NCBI RefSeq assembly: GCF_009193325.2
Contig: NZ_CP059856.1
Coordinates: 2,790,001 to 2,854,000, forward strand
Direction: 5' to 3'
Length of the DNA stretch: 64,000 nt
Source of the DNA: Bacteroides zhangwenhongii
Lineage (GTDB): Bacteria > Bacteroidota > Bacteroidia > Bacteroidales > Bacteroidaceae
A program made the translations under genes and the position numbers. This document shows positions 8,489 to 18,423 of this stretch, piece after piece. How positions within the stretch are numbered: the stretch's first letter is position 1; each line of letters opens with the position of its first letter. Under the pieces are notes generated by a model, which made no database searches, was not told the DNA's origin, and saw nothing but the letters and a program-made list of their open reading frames with translations.

Positions 8489-11353
8489 TTAAAACCCTAT
8501 CTTAACACCTACTATCACACTCTTAGTCAATGGATTCGTCGCACCGTAAGATTCAGGATCCGCCACGTCAATATGGTCAAAGCAGAGCAAATCTACTCCC
8601 CGTACATACAATTTGGCACTACCTAATATTTTTGTCCGCTTCATCAGACGTTGAGGGAATTTATAATAAACTTCCACATTGCGCAATTTCAAGAATGAAC
8701 GGTCGGCAAGCCAGATCGTATTAGTCTGATAATTATTGGCATTACTCTGCGAACTCAGACGCGGATATTTTGCATTCAAGTTCTCCGGAGTCCAGCGATT
8801 TTCATAATAGTGCGTGGAAAGTGATGTATTGTTAATCAACGGCCAAAACATACTCTTTGTATTCAAGACGGCAGAATAGTTTCCTGTTCCCTGAAACATA
8901 GCATCTAATCCAATCCCCTTCCATTCTGCTCCCAAATGGAAAGAATAATAAATTTCCGGAGCAGCCGTACTATATCCAATAGCGGTCACATCGTTTGCAT
9001 CAATCACTTCATCTCCATTTACATTTTTATATTTGATATCACCGGGAACTACTGTACTGAAGTTCTGTACCGGGCTACTCGCGATCTCTGCCTCATCTCT
9101 GAAAATTCCTTCTGCTACCAAGCCATATACTTGATTCAACCGGTGTCCTGTCCGTTTCAAATTATCATATAAACGCGGTTCTTCTCTCTGTTCCTTAATC
9201 TCGTTCCGGTTAAAAGCAAAGTTTCCTCCGGCATTAACAGTCCAGTCACCCCATCGCTTCGTATAATCCAAACCGAACTCAGTGCCCCAACTATCCACAA
9301 TACCAGCATTTTCATAAGGAGAATCCATACCAAGTACTGTTGAGTATTGACCGCTAGGGTCCACCCAAATATCTTTTCGACGTTGATAATATCCTTCTAC
9401 CGTCAAATTCAATCCTTTGAACAGTGTCGCATCCACCCCCACATTATATTTATAAGCTTTCTCATGTGTCGAATTTATTGTAGCCAACCGATTCATGTAA
9501 GTAGTTCCAAAATTGGATCCATAACCGACATCAAACAGATAGCGTGTACCCGTTGTCGTATAGATTTGTTCCCAATAGTTATACACTGAGTTGTCACCGT
9601 CTTTCGGTAGATAATCAGCATTAATAACACCAAACGAAGCACGTAACTTTAAAAGATCAACCCAAGAAACCTCTTTCATAAAGTCTTCTTCCGAAAGCAC
9701 CCAAGCTGCAGAAACAGTTGGTGAGAAAGCCCATTTATGTCCCGGAGCCAATAGATTTGAGGCCGATCCGACCAATGCCAGATCTACATAATAACGCTTA
9801 TTGAAGCCATAGTGAGTATACCACGATACATTTTGACGATATATACTGGTATTCACTCCATAAGTGTCACGAAATTCATACTCCCATTTCAACTGCGAAT
9901 AAACATCATGTTTGCCGAACGAACGACTATAATCAAAACCTCCGGAGAAATTGAACTGACGTGCCCAATCGTTTGTATCGGCACCGGTTGCCATCTCACT
10001 GGGTTTTCCACCTGTAACAACTGTGTACAACGGACCACCGGCGCTTGAATCCTGCCAGCTAGGTGTATATCCCCTATAAGCATACGTCTTGCTATGATCT
10101 TCCCAGATGGAAGAGTAGTTGTCATAAGCCAAACGAAAACTCACACCTAGCCCCTTCACTAATCCGGACAAATCTTGAGATAAAGTCAAATCTGCCAGCA
10201 AGCTACGTGTATGTCCCTTACTATAAGCTGCTCCTTGCGATTGTGCCACCGGATTCATCGTACCTGACCAAGTGGAACTTCCTCCCCACGAGCCATCATC
10301 TGATAGTATAGGAAAGGCTGCGGAAGGAATCGAATAAACCATATCCCACAAATCCGTACTAGAGGTTCCCGGACGACTTGATTCAGACAATGAGCCGAGA
10401 AGATTTAATTTGAGTTTGGTAGTACTCGTCAGGTCAATATCTAAATTTGTGCGTAAGTTAGCACTAGAATATTTGTCTTGTGTAGAATAACCGTCATTCA
10501 TATTAGCATTGGCAACAAACCCTTTGTCTGTCATCAACCCCAACATAGCATAGTAACGGAATTTACTGCCACCTCCTGTAAACTCAATATTATATTTATT
10601 AGAAACTCCCATATCACGGAATGTTTCATCAATCCAATCCACATTCGGATAAAAATAAGGCAATTGCACATTGATACGATCACCTAGCCCCTTCACTCTT
10701 CCATAACGGAACGCATGAATTTCGAGAGGAGTATAACGTACGTCTAATCCTTCGTAACCTCGTGCCTCGTTCACAGCTTCGGCATAAGTAGCCGCATTTA
10801 CAAAATCAGGACGACGTGATTGGAAATTGATTACATGATCGTAAGTAAACTTTATTTCCCTCGAATGATATTTTCCCCGTTTGGTTGTTATCAGAATAGC
10901 TCCATTAATACCTTTATAACCATATAACGCCACTGCAGCGGCATCTTTCAATATAGAGACCGATTCTACCTCTTCCGGTGACACAAGGCTCATATCACGT
11001 TCCAACCCGTCTACCAAAACTAACGGTGAACTGCTAGATAGGCTTTGTAAACCACGTACGTAAAAAGTAGGTTCCGTACTGGAAAAGTTACCCGCATTCT
11101 GTAAGGCTGTTAATCCTAGTCCCTGTCCGAAAAGAGAGTTAGAGATATTCTTTGACGCCCTTTTATCAAATTCTTCATTATAAACGGTAGAGACTGCCGC
11201 AGTCGATTCATGACGACTGAACGTCCGGTTAGCCCCTACATCTACAGTGACGGAATCTCCAGACACTCTTCCTTTATTATCCATATTCTGTGCTCCTATC
11301 GGCATACCCAAAGATGCCAACAGAGCCAGTACCAGCATTTTATTATTTTTCAT
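8489..11353 (-). CDS. SusC-like TonB-dependent transporter lacking the N-terminal carboxypeptidase-like domain
   Basis: This 954-residue outer-membrane transporter has a signal peptide (ALLASLGMPIGAQ) and then goes almost straight to the TonB plug. The plug shows VYNEEFDKR, FYVRGLQSL, VLVDGLERDM, VESVSILKDAAAVALYG and NGAILITTKRG. The beta barrel ends in KSVIVGVKIGF with a terminal Phe. The usual carboxypeptidase-regulatory-like extension of about 80 residues, present in the other two SusC proteins of the window, is absent. It is the second SusC of the operon and is followed by its SusD partner at 6737-8467. It probably imports oligosaccharides from rhamnogalacturonan; specificity cannot be read from sequence. 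Confidence 0.94.
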   Translation of the reverse strand: MKNNKMLVLALLASLGMPIGAQNMDNKGRVSGDSVTVDVGANRTFSRHESTAAVSTVYNEEFDKRASKNISNSLFGQGLGLTALQNAGNFSSTEPTFYVRGLQSLSSSSPLVLVDGLERDMSLVSPEEVESVSILKDAAAVALYGYKGINGAILITTKRGKYHSREIKFTYDHVINFQSRRPDFVNAATYAEAVNEARGYEGLDVRYTPLEIHAFRYGRVKGLGDRINVQLPYFYPNVDWIDETFRDMGVSNKYNIEFTGGGSKFRYYAMLGLMTDKGFVANANMNDGYSTQDKYSSANLRTNLDIDLTSTTKLKLNLLGSLSESSRPGTSSTDLWDMVYSIPSAAFPILSDDGSWGGSSTWSGTMNPVAQSQGAAYSKGHTRSLLADLTLSQDLSGLVKGLGVSFRLAYDNYSSIWEDHSKTYAYRGYTPSWQDSSAGGPLYTVVTGGKPSEMATGADTNDWARQFNFSGGFDYSRSFGKHDVYSQLKWEYEFRDTYGVNTSIYRQNVSWYTHYGFNKRYYVDLALVGSASNLLAPGHKWAFSPTVSAAWVLSEEDFMKEVSWVDLLKLRASFGVINADYLPKDGDNSVYNYWEQIYTTTGTRYLFDVGYGSNFGTTYMNRLATINSTHEKAYKYNVGVDATLFKGLNLTVEGYYQRRKDIWVDPSGQYSTVLGMDSPYENAGIVDSWGTEFGLDYTKRWGDWTVNAGGNFAFNRNEIKEQREEPRLYDNLKRTGHRLNQVYGLVAEGIFRDEAEIASSPVQNFSTVVPGDIKYKNVNGDEVIDANDVTAIGYSTAAPEIYYSFHLGAEWKGIGLDAMFQGTGNYSAVLNTKSMFWPLINNTSLSTHYYENRWTPENLNAKYPRLSSQSNANNYQTNTIWLADRSFLKLRNVEVYYKFPQRLMKRTKILGSAKLYVRGVDLLCFDHIDVADPESYGATNPLTKSVIVGVKIGF

Positions 11354-11390
11354 ATCACTGTTCTAAAATCAATTTTACTCATGTTTCTCA

Positions 11391-13415
11391 TCACCAGCCG
11401 GGATTTTGAATCAAACCGTATCCTTTGTTGATTTCATTCTGAGGAAACGGAGACAGATACCATTTCGGATCGAATCCCTGCGTCCACCAAACACGTGCTC
11501 TGTTATGCAACTCAAATTTCTGATATTCGAATCTCGTAGGCTGCATGGCATTTTTACCAAACGCATCTGTTCCATCTCTCCAAGGTTTCTCTATACGGTT
11601 ACCCGCCTCATCCAAGCGATAAATTAATAGGCCATGCAGTTTCTTTTCAAAGCGATCTGCACGTTTGTAACGAATCAAGTCAAAATATCGACTGTCTTCC
11701 ATACCTAATTCACAAGCACGTTCACGAAGTATTTCCTCTAATAAAGCATCTTTATCACTCGTCAGATTCTTATTCGGGAGACAATCTTCCAGTTTACCTA
11801 AACCAACGCGCTTACGTACTTCATTCACCCAATAAAGAGCATCTGTGAAATTATTATCGGCTTGTAATAAAGCCTCTGCATACGTCAAAAAGAGATCAGA
11901 CAAACGAAGATAAACCCAATGAATAGGTTGGCGTTCATAATCACTATCGCTCAAATAATATTTCATATTATCATATCCGGTAGCAAAACGCATATTTTCC
12001 AATGCAGGAGCCGTCTTTGCATCTGTACCTCCCACCCACAATTCCCATGGGTAATCACTCATTTTAGGAGAAGACCATCCCAAATTTCGAGGTATATTGT
12101 TCACAATAACAGATTCGTATAACCGTGGATCACGAGTCAGTATGAGATTGGAAAGAGTATTTTCTCCATTAACAAACTCGCCAGTCAAAAACATATCGTT
12201 CAACTTACCTTCTGTATCCGCCTTATTCCAGTCAAAAGGTGTTCCATCCGCCCAAGGAAACATTTCAACATACTCTTGGGTGGGAGTATAAGAGTTACGT
12301 CCATTATTACACCAAGTACGCCATATATAAGTAGAGGACCCACCCGGACGTTCATAGCCCGCTACACGTACGGAATGCAAGACCTCAGGACTATCCAGAA
12401 GGATATATCCCATCCGATAAGCATACCGATATTCAGTAGGAGTAGGATTGTCACCTGCTGCTTTCCGCAACTCATAGAAGCCATTTGACTCTATGGCGTT
12501 GAAAAACTGCCTGCAATATTCAAGACATTTATTCCACAAATCGGGACGTTTACTTCCATACCACACCAAATGTTGTTGCTCCGCCTCACTACGTCCACCG
12601 GCATATCCTTGAGTATCATTGAACAAAGGAGAAGCAGCAAACTGCCATAGCTTACATCGCAATGCCATAGCCCCTGCTAATGTCCAATGACCACCATCGG
12701 AATTAAAATCAGCTCCTTCATACGACCATTTCAGGCCACCGGAGCCAATAGCCTCCTCCAGCATTTTATCCATATAGTTCACGGTTTCTTCCACCGTAGC
12801 GCGCGGTAATTGGTAATTTGTCTCTGTTCCCGTAAACGATGAATAAATGAGCGGTAACCCGCCATAGTGGCGGAACATATCAAAATAGCGAGCAGCAATA
12901 AGGCATTTTGCTTCTGCTTTCATCTGCACTTTTTCATCTTCTCCCATGCCAGGAACTCTGTCTACGTTTTCCAACAGTAACCAGCACCACCGCACAGTCT
13001 GCCAAACACCTTCACGAGTATATCCGAAAATATCCCCACGAACACCGTAATTAGCAGTATGTGTACCACTATAATAACTGTTATAAATTGTAGTTCCCGA
13101 ATAGTGAAGTTGCCAACAATCAGTCAATGCATCAAACTTTCCTGTATAGGGATTAGAAGAATCCGGAAAGTCGTCAACAGAAGAATTTACGTAAGGTAAA
13201 CCATAATATTGGCGGCTATAACAGGTGTTCAGAAACTGCCGGGTATAAGTGACACTATTGAATATAGTATCTTGAGTAGCAGATCCACCCGGTGCTTTTT
13301 CGAGAAAGCTGTTACCGAATTTAATCTCGTCTACGCAAGAAGTCGCTCCTATACCAAGCACTCCTGCTATCATTGCTCCGATAAACCATTTATATTTTTG
13401 TTTCATAATAATCAA
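11391..13415 (-). CDS. SusD-like glycan-binding lipoprotein (first pair)
   Basis: This 674-residue RagB/SusD-family protein has the lipobox ATSC and partners the SusC encoded just upstream (13431-16649). Family features are KCLIAARYFDMFRHYGGLPL, IHWVYLRLSDLFLTYAEAL, REILRERACELGMEDSRYFDLIRYKR-type residues around 590, and the terminal PQNEINKGYGLIQNPGW. Translation could begin at 13415 or at the Met three codons further on (13406), and the second gives the more usual MKQKYKW lipoprotein start. It is larger than most SusD proteins because of long insertions in the middle. It is co-transcribed with the neighbours: 15 bp from the upstream stop and 37 bp to the next SusC. Confidence 0.94.
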   Translation of the reverse strand: MIIMKQKYKWFIGAMIAGVLGIGATSCVDEIKFGNSFLEKAPGGSATQDTIFNSVTYTRQFLNTCYSRQYYGLPYVNSSVDDFPDSSNPYTGKFDALTDCWQLHYSGTTIYNSYYSGTHTANYGVRGDIFGYTREGVWQTVRWCWLLLENVDRVPGMGEDEKVQMKAEAKCLIAARYFDMFRHYGGLPLIYSSFTGTETNYQLPRATVEETVNYMDKMLEEAIGSGGLKWSYEGADFNSDGGHWTLAGAMALRCKLWQFAASPLFNDTQGYAGGRSEAEQQHLVWYGSKRPDLWNKCLEYCRQFFNAIESNGFYELRKAAGDNPTPTEYRYAYRMGYILLDSPEVLHSVRVAGYERPGGSSTYIWRTWCNNGRNSYTPTQEYVEMFPWADGTPFDWNKADTEGKLNDMFLTGEFVNGENTLSNLILTRDPRLYESVIVNNIPRNLGWSSPKMSDYPWELWVGGTDAKTAPALENMRFATGYDNMKYYLSDSDYERQPIHWVYLRLSDLFLTYAEALLQADNNFTDALYWVNEVRKRVGLGKLEDCLPNKNLTSDKDALLEEILRERACELGMEDSRYFDLIRYKRADRFEKKLHGLLIYRLDEAGNRIEKPWRDGTDAFGKNAMQPTRFEYQKFELHNRARVWWTQGFDPKWYLSPFPQNEINKGYGLIQNPGW

Positions 13416-13430
13416 TCTTTAAATCTGTTT

Positions 13431-16400
13431 TTAGAATCCCAGTTTCAGCCCCAATGTATATGTCTTTGTCAATGGGTACGAAGGTGCATTACTAGCTCTT
13501 GCTTCCGGGTCTCCCCATAGATAAGGTGTAAGAGTCCACAAATTATAACCGCTAAACGATAGCTGACAAGTACTCATCCCCAACTTCTTCATCAGAGGGA
13601 ACTGAAAATTATAAGCAATAGTAAGGGTCTTGAGACGCAAATATTTGGAATCCTGTTCGTAAAGGGTTGATTCCGCATAGTTGTTATCAGCGTTCTCCCA
13701 TGTAGCACGTGGATATTTCGCATCTTGCGACGGATTCTCTTTTGTCCATGTATTCGTCAAGTGATAGGCAAGCAAACCACCCGCAACATTACCGGAACTA
13801 GATAAAAAAGGCCGACGGAACACATCCGAAATCATTCGACTCACATTCCATGCACCGGTCCATTGCGTATTCACTTCCAGATTCTTCCAAGAAAATCCGA
13901 GATTCATACCTACCATGTATTCCGGATCATCCGTAAATCCGTAATCATAGCCCATATCATTTTCATCGATTTTTCGATCACCATTCAAATCGACATACAC
14001 AGCATCCCCGTCTTGCAGAACAACCGAATGAGTAGGAAACGGACGATGGAATGTTTGTTCATACAGTGCCGGTGTCTGTTCATCATAATAACGCCAGAAA
14101 GCATATTGCTTACGTGAGCCGATACGATGTCCTTTTTGGTACAGATAGTCGTACTCCTGAGGAGCTTCTTTACGCTCGATAATTTCATTTTGATTATAAG
14201 AAAGGTTTATACCCGCCCAATAACGGAAATCTTTTCCAATCTTATCGTTCCATTTCAACGAAAGTTCCCATCCCCAGTTATTTACCTCACCTAAATTGGA
14301 GAAAGGTTGAGCAAAACCTAACATACTCGGAGCTGTTCCGTCTTGCAGAAGGATGTCCCACCGGTGTTCCTTATAGTATTCTATTGTAGCAGATAAACGA
14401 TCGTTTAAAAAGTTGATATCAACACCATAGTTCTGTTTAAACGCTTTTTCCCATGTCACATTCGCATTGTTAATCGCCCACTCATGTGCTCCTAAACTCA
14501 CAGTAGAAGTCTGTCCTCCCTGACCGAAAAGATATCCATAGGCAGCCTGTAATTGAGCAAGATTACCAGTTCCATAACCAGAGTTACTTACATATCCGTT
14601 CAAATTAACATGATAAGGATTAGCAGTATACATAAAACGAGAGCCACCGATTTTATCGTTACCTACTAAACCGAAACTGGCACGTAGTTTCAGAAAGCTT
14701 ATTACCGGTTTGACCGGTTCCCAAAACTTTTCTTCACTCGCTACCCATCCTACGGAAGCTGCCGGAAAGAGAGCAAAACGATTGTCCGCAGCAAAGTTCT
14801 CCGAACCATTATAACCCATGTTAGCTTCTACCATATAACGGTTTTTCCAGTCATAAGTTACACGTCCTACCAAACCGACATATCCTCGCGGAACATCCGA
14901 ATATTCTTTAGGATAATATTCTTTAGACTGATTATAAAGCACCAATGCCCCTATATTATGATCACCAAACGAATGATTATAATTCAATGCGGCTTCCATA
15001 TACCAGTTACGTGATTTTCCCCGAGTAATTCCATAGCTCACATTAGTATACTTACTACCGTCTATCGGTCGTAGTCCTACACTTCCATCACTCTGCAATA
15101 CCGGTGTATAAGTCATTTCCGTACCACCCGACAAATTCTTATTAATGGTAAATGAGCTATTGTATGAACCTTTCAATTTGAATGAAAGTCCTTTAGTGAT
15201 AAAATCCAATTTCTGATTCAAAATAAGGTCGGCGTTCAACGAGTTGTTGATACTATGTGCTGCCCCACCCCCATAATAAGTGAATGGATCTGCATCACCG
15301 ACAAAAGGTAAGTTCAACCCATCGGACTGTGAGTCAGTAGTAGTATATACCAATTTATCATTTACAAAGCCGGCACTTCTAAACGGAGTAGAATAATAGA
15401 TATTTTTAACCATTCCGGATGACCCTTGACTAGTGCGTGGCTTCTCAGAAGAATTAACGTTTCCTGCCACATTGAACGAGATAGTAGTAGTTTTCGTTAC
15501 ATCTATATCTAAATTACTTCGGTAATTGAAACGGCGATATTGATAACTGATACCATAAGGCAAACTAAACTCATTGAAAAGTCCGCCTTGCGTATAAGCA
15601 CCTGCTGAGATAAAATAACGTACCTTATCCGTACCTCCGGAAATATTCAGATTATGCTGGCTCTGCAGAGTAGCGTCTCCCATGATATAATCAATCCAAT
15701 TGATACTTGGAAAACGGATAGGATCAGAACCATCCCGGAATTTCTGAATAACTCCATCCGAGAATGTCTTGACAGGTTTTTCCCCCGCAGGTGTATCATT
15801 GGCCATCATTTGATTATAAAACATTGCATATTCATAAGAGTTGGCAGTTTCCACCATTTTAGTAGGCATTTGTATAGAAGCAGAAGTACTAAAAGAGATG
15901 TGTGCCTTTCCTTCTCTACCGCGCTTGGTAGTTATCAAAATAACGCCATTAGCTCCGCGTACACCGAACACAGCAGTAGCAGAAGCGTCCTTCAAGATAG
16001 ATATAGACTCAATTTCATTCGGATCTATATCATTCATACTACGTTCCACACCATCTACCTGAATTAATGGAGACGCATCTCCCCACGTCGCTTTACCACG
16101 AATAAAAACCTCGGCGGCATCTGCACCCGGTTCACCGGATGTTTGAATGGTAGTCAGACCTGCCATCTGACCTCCTAATACATTAGATACAGAACCGATA
16201 GAAGTACGTGTCAGGGCTTCGGTCTTAACACTTGCCACAGCACCTGTCATCGTCACTTTCTTCTGCACACCATACGCCACGATTTCCACCTCTTGTAAAG
16301 TGGTAGCGTCTTCAGATAAAACCACTCGCATATTATTCTGGGCTACTACCACTTGTTCGGTATACCCGATAAAGGTGATTTTCAGCTTCGCCCCTGCTTT

Positions 16401-16649
16401 CGCATTGATTTTAAACACACCGTCGATATCAGTAATAGTACCGACAGAAGTACCTACAACAAGGACATTGGCCCCAATCACCGGCTCGCCTTTATCGTCC
16501 ACCACAGTTCCCTTAATACTGCCTTGTTGCTGAACGATGTCAACAGCAGCTACAGCCTGTCCTTGATTGCCGAAAGTCGGCATCAGGGCGAAAGAGAAAA
16601 ACAGGGCAACAGGTAAAGTTGTTCCTTTTATTAAGTTTTTCTTATTCAT
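13431..16649 (-). CDS. SusC-like TonB-dependent outer-membrane transporter (first pair)
   Basis: This full-length (1072 residues) SusC/RagA-family importer has a signal peptide and then a carboxypeptidase-regulatory-like domain (GTVVDDKGEPVIGANVLVVG, residues about 45-130). The plug (VEIVAYGVQKK, FIRGKATWGDASPLIQVDGV, IESISILKDASATAVFG, NGVILITTKRGREG) precedes a barrel that ends in TLGLKLGF. It is the first of two SusC genes in the leftward operon and is separated from the upstream fimbrillin-like gene by 62 bp that hold a strong hairpin. Energy for uptake would come from TonB-ExbBD. The substrate is inferred as rhamnogalacturonan oligosaccharides from the lyase, esterase and hydrolase neighbours. 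Confidence 0.95.
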   Translation of the reverse strand: MNKKNLIKGTTLPVALFFSFALMPTFGNQGQAVAAVDIVQQQGSIKGTVVDDKGEPVIGANVLVVGTSVGTITDIDGVFKINAKAGAKLKITFIGYTEQVVVAQNNMRVVLSEDATTLQEVEIVAYGVQKKVTMTGAVASVKTEALTRTSIGSVSNVLGGQMAGLTTIQTSGEPGADAAEVFIRGKATWGDASPLIQVDGVERSMNDIDPNEIESISILKDASATAVFGVRGANGVILITTKRGREGKAHISFSTSASIQMPTKMVETANSYEYAMFYNQMMANDTPAGEKPVKTFSDGVIQKFRDGSDPIRFPSINWIDYIMGDATLQSQHNLNISGGTDKVRYFISAGAYTQGGLFNEFSLPYGISYQYRRFNYRSNLDIDVTKTTTISFNVAGNVNSSEKPRTSQGSSGMVKNIYYSTPFRSAGFVNDKLVYTTTDSQSDGLNLPFVGDADPFTYYGGGAAHSINNSLNADLILNQKLDFITKGLSFKLKGSYNSSFTINKNLSGGTEMTYTPVLQSDGSVGLRPIDGSKYTNVSYGITRGKSRNWYMEAALNYNHSFGDHNIGALVLYNQSKEYYPKEYSDVPRGYVGLVGRVTYDWKNRYMVEANMGYNGSENFAADNRFALFPAASVGWVASEEKFWEPVKPVISFLKLRASFGLVGNDKIGGSRFMYTANPYHVNLNGYVSNSGYGTGNLAQLQAAYGYLFGQGGQTSTVSLGAHEWAINNANVTWEKAFKQNYGVDINFLNDRLSATIEYYKEHRWDILLQDGTAPSMLGFAQPFSNLGEVNNWGWELSLKWNDKIGKDFRYWAGINLSYNQNEIIERKEAPQEYDYLYQKGHRIGSRKQYAFWRYYDEQTPALYEQTFHRPFPTHSVVLQDGDAVYVDLNGDRKIDENDMGYDYGFTDDPEYMVGMNLGFSWKNLEVNTQWTGAWNVSRMISDVFRRPFLSSSGNVAGGLLAYHLTNTWTKENPSQDAKYPRATWENADNNYAESTLYEQDSKYLRLKTLTIAYNFQFPLMKKLGMSTCQLSFSGYNLWTLTPYLWGDPEARASNAPSYPLTKTYTLGLKLGF

Positions 16650-16678
16650 ATATTTCTATTTTCATGATAGAGGAGTAT

Positions 16679-16701
16679 AAGGCGGCAAAATACGCCGCCT
16701 T
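16679..16701 (-). terminator. Intra-operon hairpin between fimbrillin-like gene and susC
   Basis: The arms AAGGCGGC and GCCGCCTT (8 bp, mostly GC) enclose a 7-nt loop. On the transcript the hairpin is followed by only a weak T-run. It could partly terminate, or could protect the 3' end of the upstream genes and set the ratio of lipoproteins to SusC. Its role is inferred. Confidence 0.45.
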
Positions 16702-16711
16702 TGATTTTATC

Positions 16712-18364
16712 TTAAAATGCAAGCATCATGCGAAAATAGCCTCGATTCCCTGCACGTTCACCTGTTAAAGCATAATTACCATTTCCCATTCCATGTACCC
16801 ATTGCGTACTTCCATTTCGTTGGGTACTACTCCAGTAATGATCTGTTCCTGCATTTTTTTTATCATTTATGGTAGATGATACCATTTGATCAGCACCTGT
16901 TATTTTATTTAAACTACCGTTAATCGTACCCAAATTTTTTGCGACCTGATTCCAACAAGTTACTGAAGGAAGATACCACGAGGTAGCGACAGTAGGAACC
17001 TCAACCGCCACACGATAGGCGTTAATGAAATCATAAGCTATGTTGCACACTTTTTGATCTCCTTTACCTTCATAACACATAGTCAGCAATACAGTATTAT
17101 TATAACCCATAAAGGCAGGATATCTAGTCTCTGGAACTGTAGATGAGTTAGCTGTATTACAATTATCAAATTTGCTCTTCCACTCTTCATCCGCACTAAA
17201 CCAATCACCATAAGTAATTCCCAGATCTTTATTCTCATGGAATTGATTAGAAACTGTATAATCAGCATTAGAAATAACAGGTGCCTTAGCATTAATCGCA
17301 TTATTCAATGCCAACACTAATCCATGTTTACATTTAGCATAATCACGACGTAACGCATCATTTGCTTCTGTATAATTCTGAGGATGCGTAACCGAAGGTT
17401 GCGGATTACCAACATAACATACAATACCAATTACATTATCAGGTACTGATTCTATATCTTTGCTTACGATTGAACCATCTGCACAATAATAATCTCCTAT
17501 TGACAACGTATATTCTTTTTTATTCGTATCGCTAACTGTATACACTTTAGCAGTTCCTTCATTTAACTTAGCAGTAGCAGTGCACGTCATTTCCTTTACT
17601 CCTGTATAAGAGCCTTCTATTTTAAACTCCTCTCCCGGTTTTACTAAAAAACGATATGCACCTGTACTCTTTTGATAATACGGAGTTACTTCTTTATTAT
17701 TCAGTTTGAAAGAAGCATTCGTTATCGGTAACTCATAATCATCGATCGTTACATCCGAATTAACAAAGTTATAGACTAGATTAGGCATCTTCAATACAGC
17801 TAAAGCCATACAATGCTGCATCTTAAAGTTGATTTCCCCTTTAAAGCGATTGTCTACCACAGCACTGCTTGAACTTGTCATCAAATCATATTTCGTATAT
17901 TTCTCACCGCTTTGATCATTACCAAGTGTCCACTCACTAATATACTCAGCAAAAGGATCCCCCTCCGTAACATTAAATTTCACATTGACATCGTATGGAT
18001 AATATGCATAAAACTTCATTTGTTTGAATTCAGCTCCGTTGTATTTGATTTGTTCACCGTCTATTTTCCAATTACCGTCTGCCGTCATCATACATTTCCG
18101 ATTATTGATATTCTCTACTATTCCATTAGCGTCCACTCCAAAAATACCAATCTCGTCTCCTTCGGTAAACTCGGTAGCATATCCTTTCTCTATAGCACGT
18201 GTACCCGAAGTTGTATCAAAATATCCACCATCAGATACACTGATTTGTAAACCACTAGAAGAGTTGTCTCCGTTCATTTCCTTTACATCTTCCTCTTGTG
18301 AACAAGAAGAGAAACTTGCAATACCTGCAATTAAAAGTGCTGATATATAACTATATATTTTCAT
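16712..18364 (-). CDS. Fimbrillin-family lipoprotein, PUL-associated
   Basis: This 550-residue predicted surface lipoprotein has lipobox SSCS at about residue 20. The N-terminal half carries fimbrillin-like features: SGTRA followed by a GDEIGIF-type strand and FYAYYPYD, as in Mfa-like/FimA-like proteins. The C-terminal third (from about residue 295) is a separate module with YYCADGSIV, GIVCYVGNP, WYLPSV and DHYWSSTQRN. That pattern resembles the Lcl/FISUMP-type domains often fused to Bacteroides fimbrillins. It lies second in the operon, 59 bp after the other fimbrillin-like gene and before susC. In this position it may be a surface glycan-binding protein rather than a pilin, but no binding residues can be recognised, so the function is open. 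Confidence 0.7.
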   Translation of the reverse strand: MKIYSYISALLIAGIASFSSCSQEEDVKEMNGDNSSSGLQISVSDGGYFDTTSGTRAIEKGYATEFTEGDEIGIFGVDANGIVENINNRKCMMTADGNWKIDGEQIKYNGAEFKQMKFYAYYPYDVNVKFNVTEGDPFAEYISEWTLGNDQSGEKYTKYDLMTSSSSAVVDNRFKGEINFKMQHCMALAVLKMPNLVYNFVNSDVTIDDYELPITNASFKLNNKEVTPYYQKSTGAYRFLVKPGEEFKIEGSYTGVKEMTCTATAKLNEGTAKVYTVSDTNKKEYTLSIGDYYCADGSIVSKDIESVPDNVIGIVCYVGNPQPSVTHPQNYTEANDALRRDYAKCKHGLVLALNNAINAKAPVISNADYTVSNQFHENKDLGITYGDWFSADEEWKSKFDNCNTANSSTVPETRYPAFMGYNNTVLLTMCYEGKGDQKVCNIAYDFINAYRVAVEVPTVATSWYLPSVTCWNQVAKNLGTINGSLNKITGADQMVSSTINDKKNAGTDHYWSSTQRNGSTQWVHGMGNGNYALTGERAGNRGYFRMMLAF

Positions 18365-18423
18365 ATTCGTATTTCTTTTTTATTGAATGATTAATGTATA
18401 TATAAATAGGTTTAAAAGATAGA

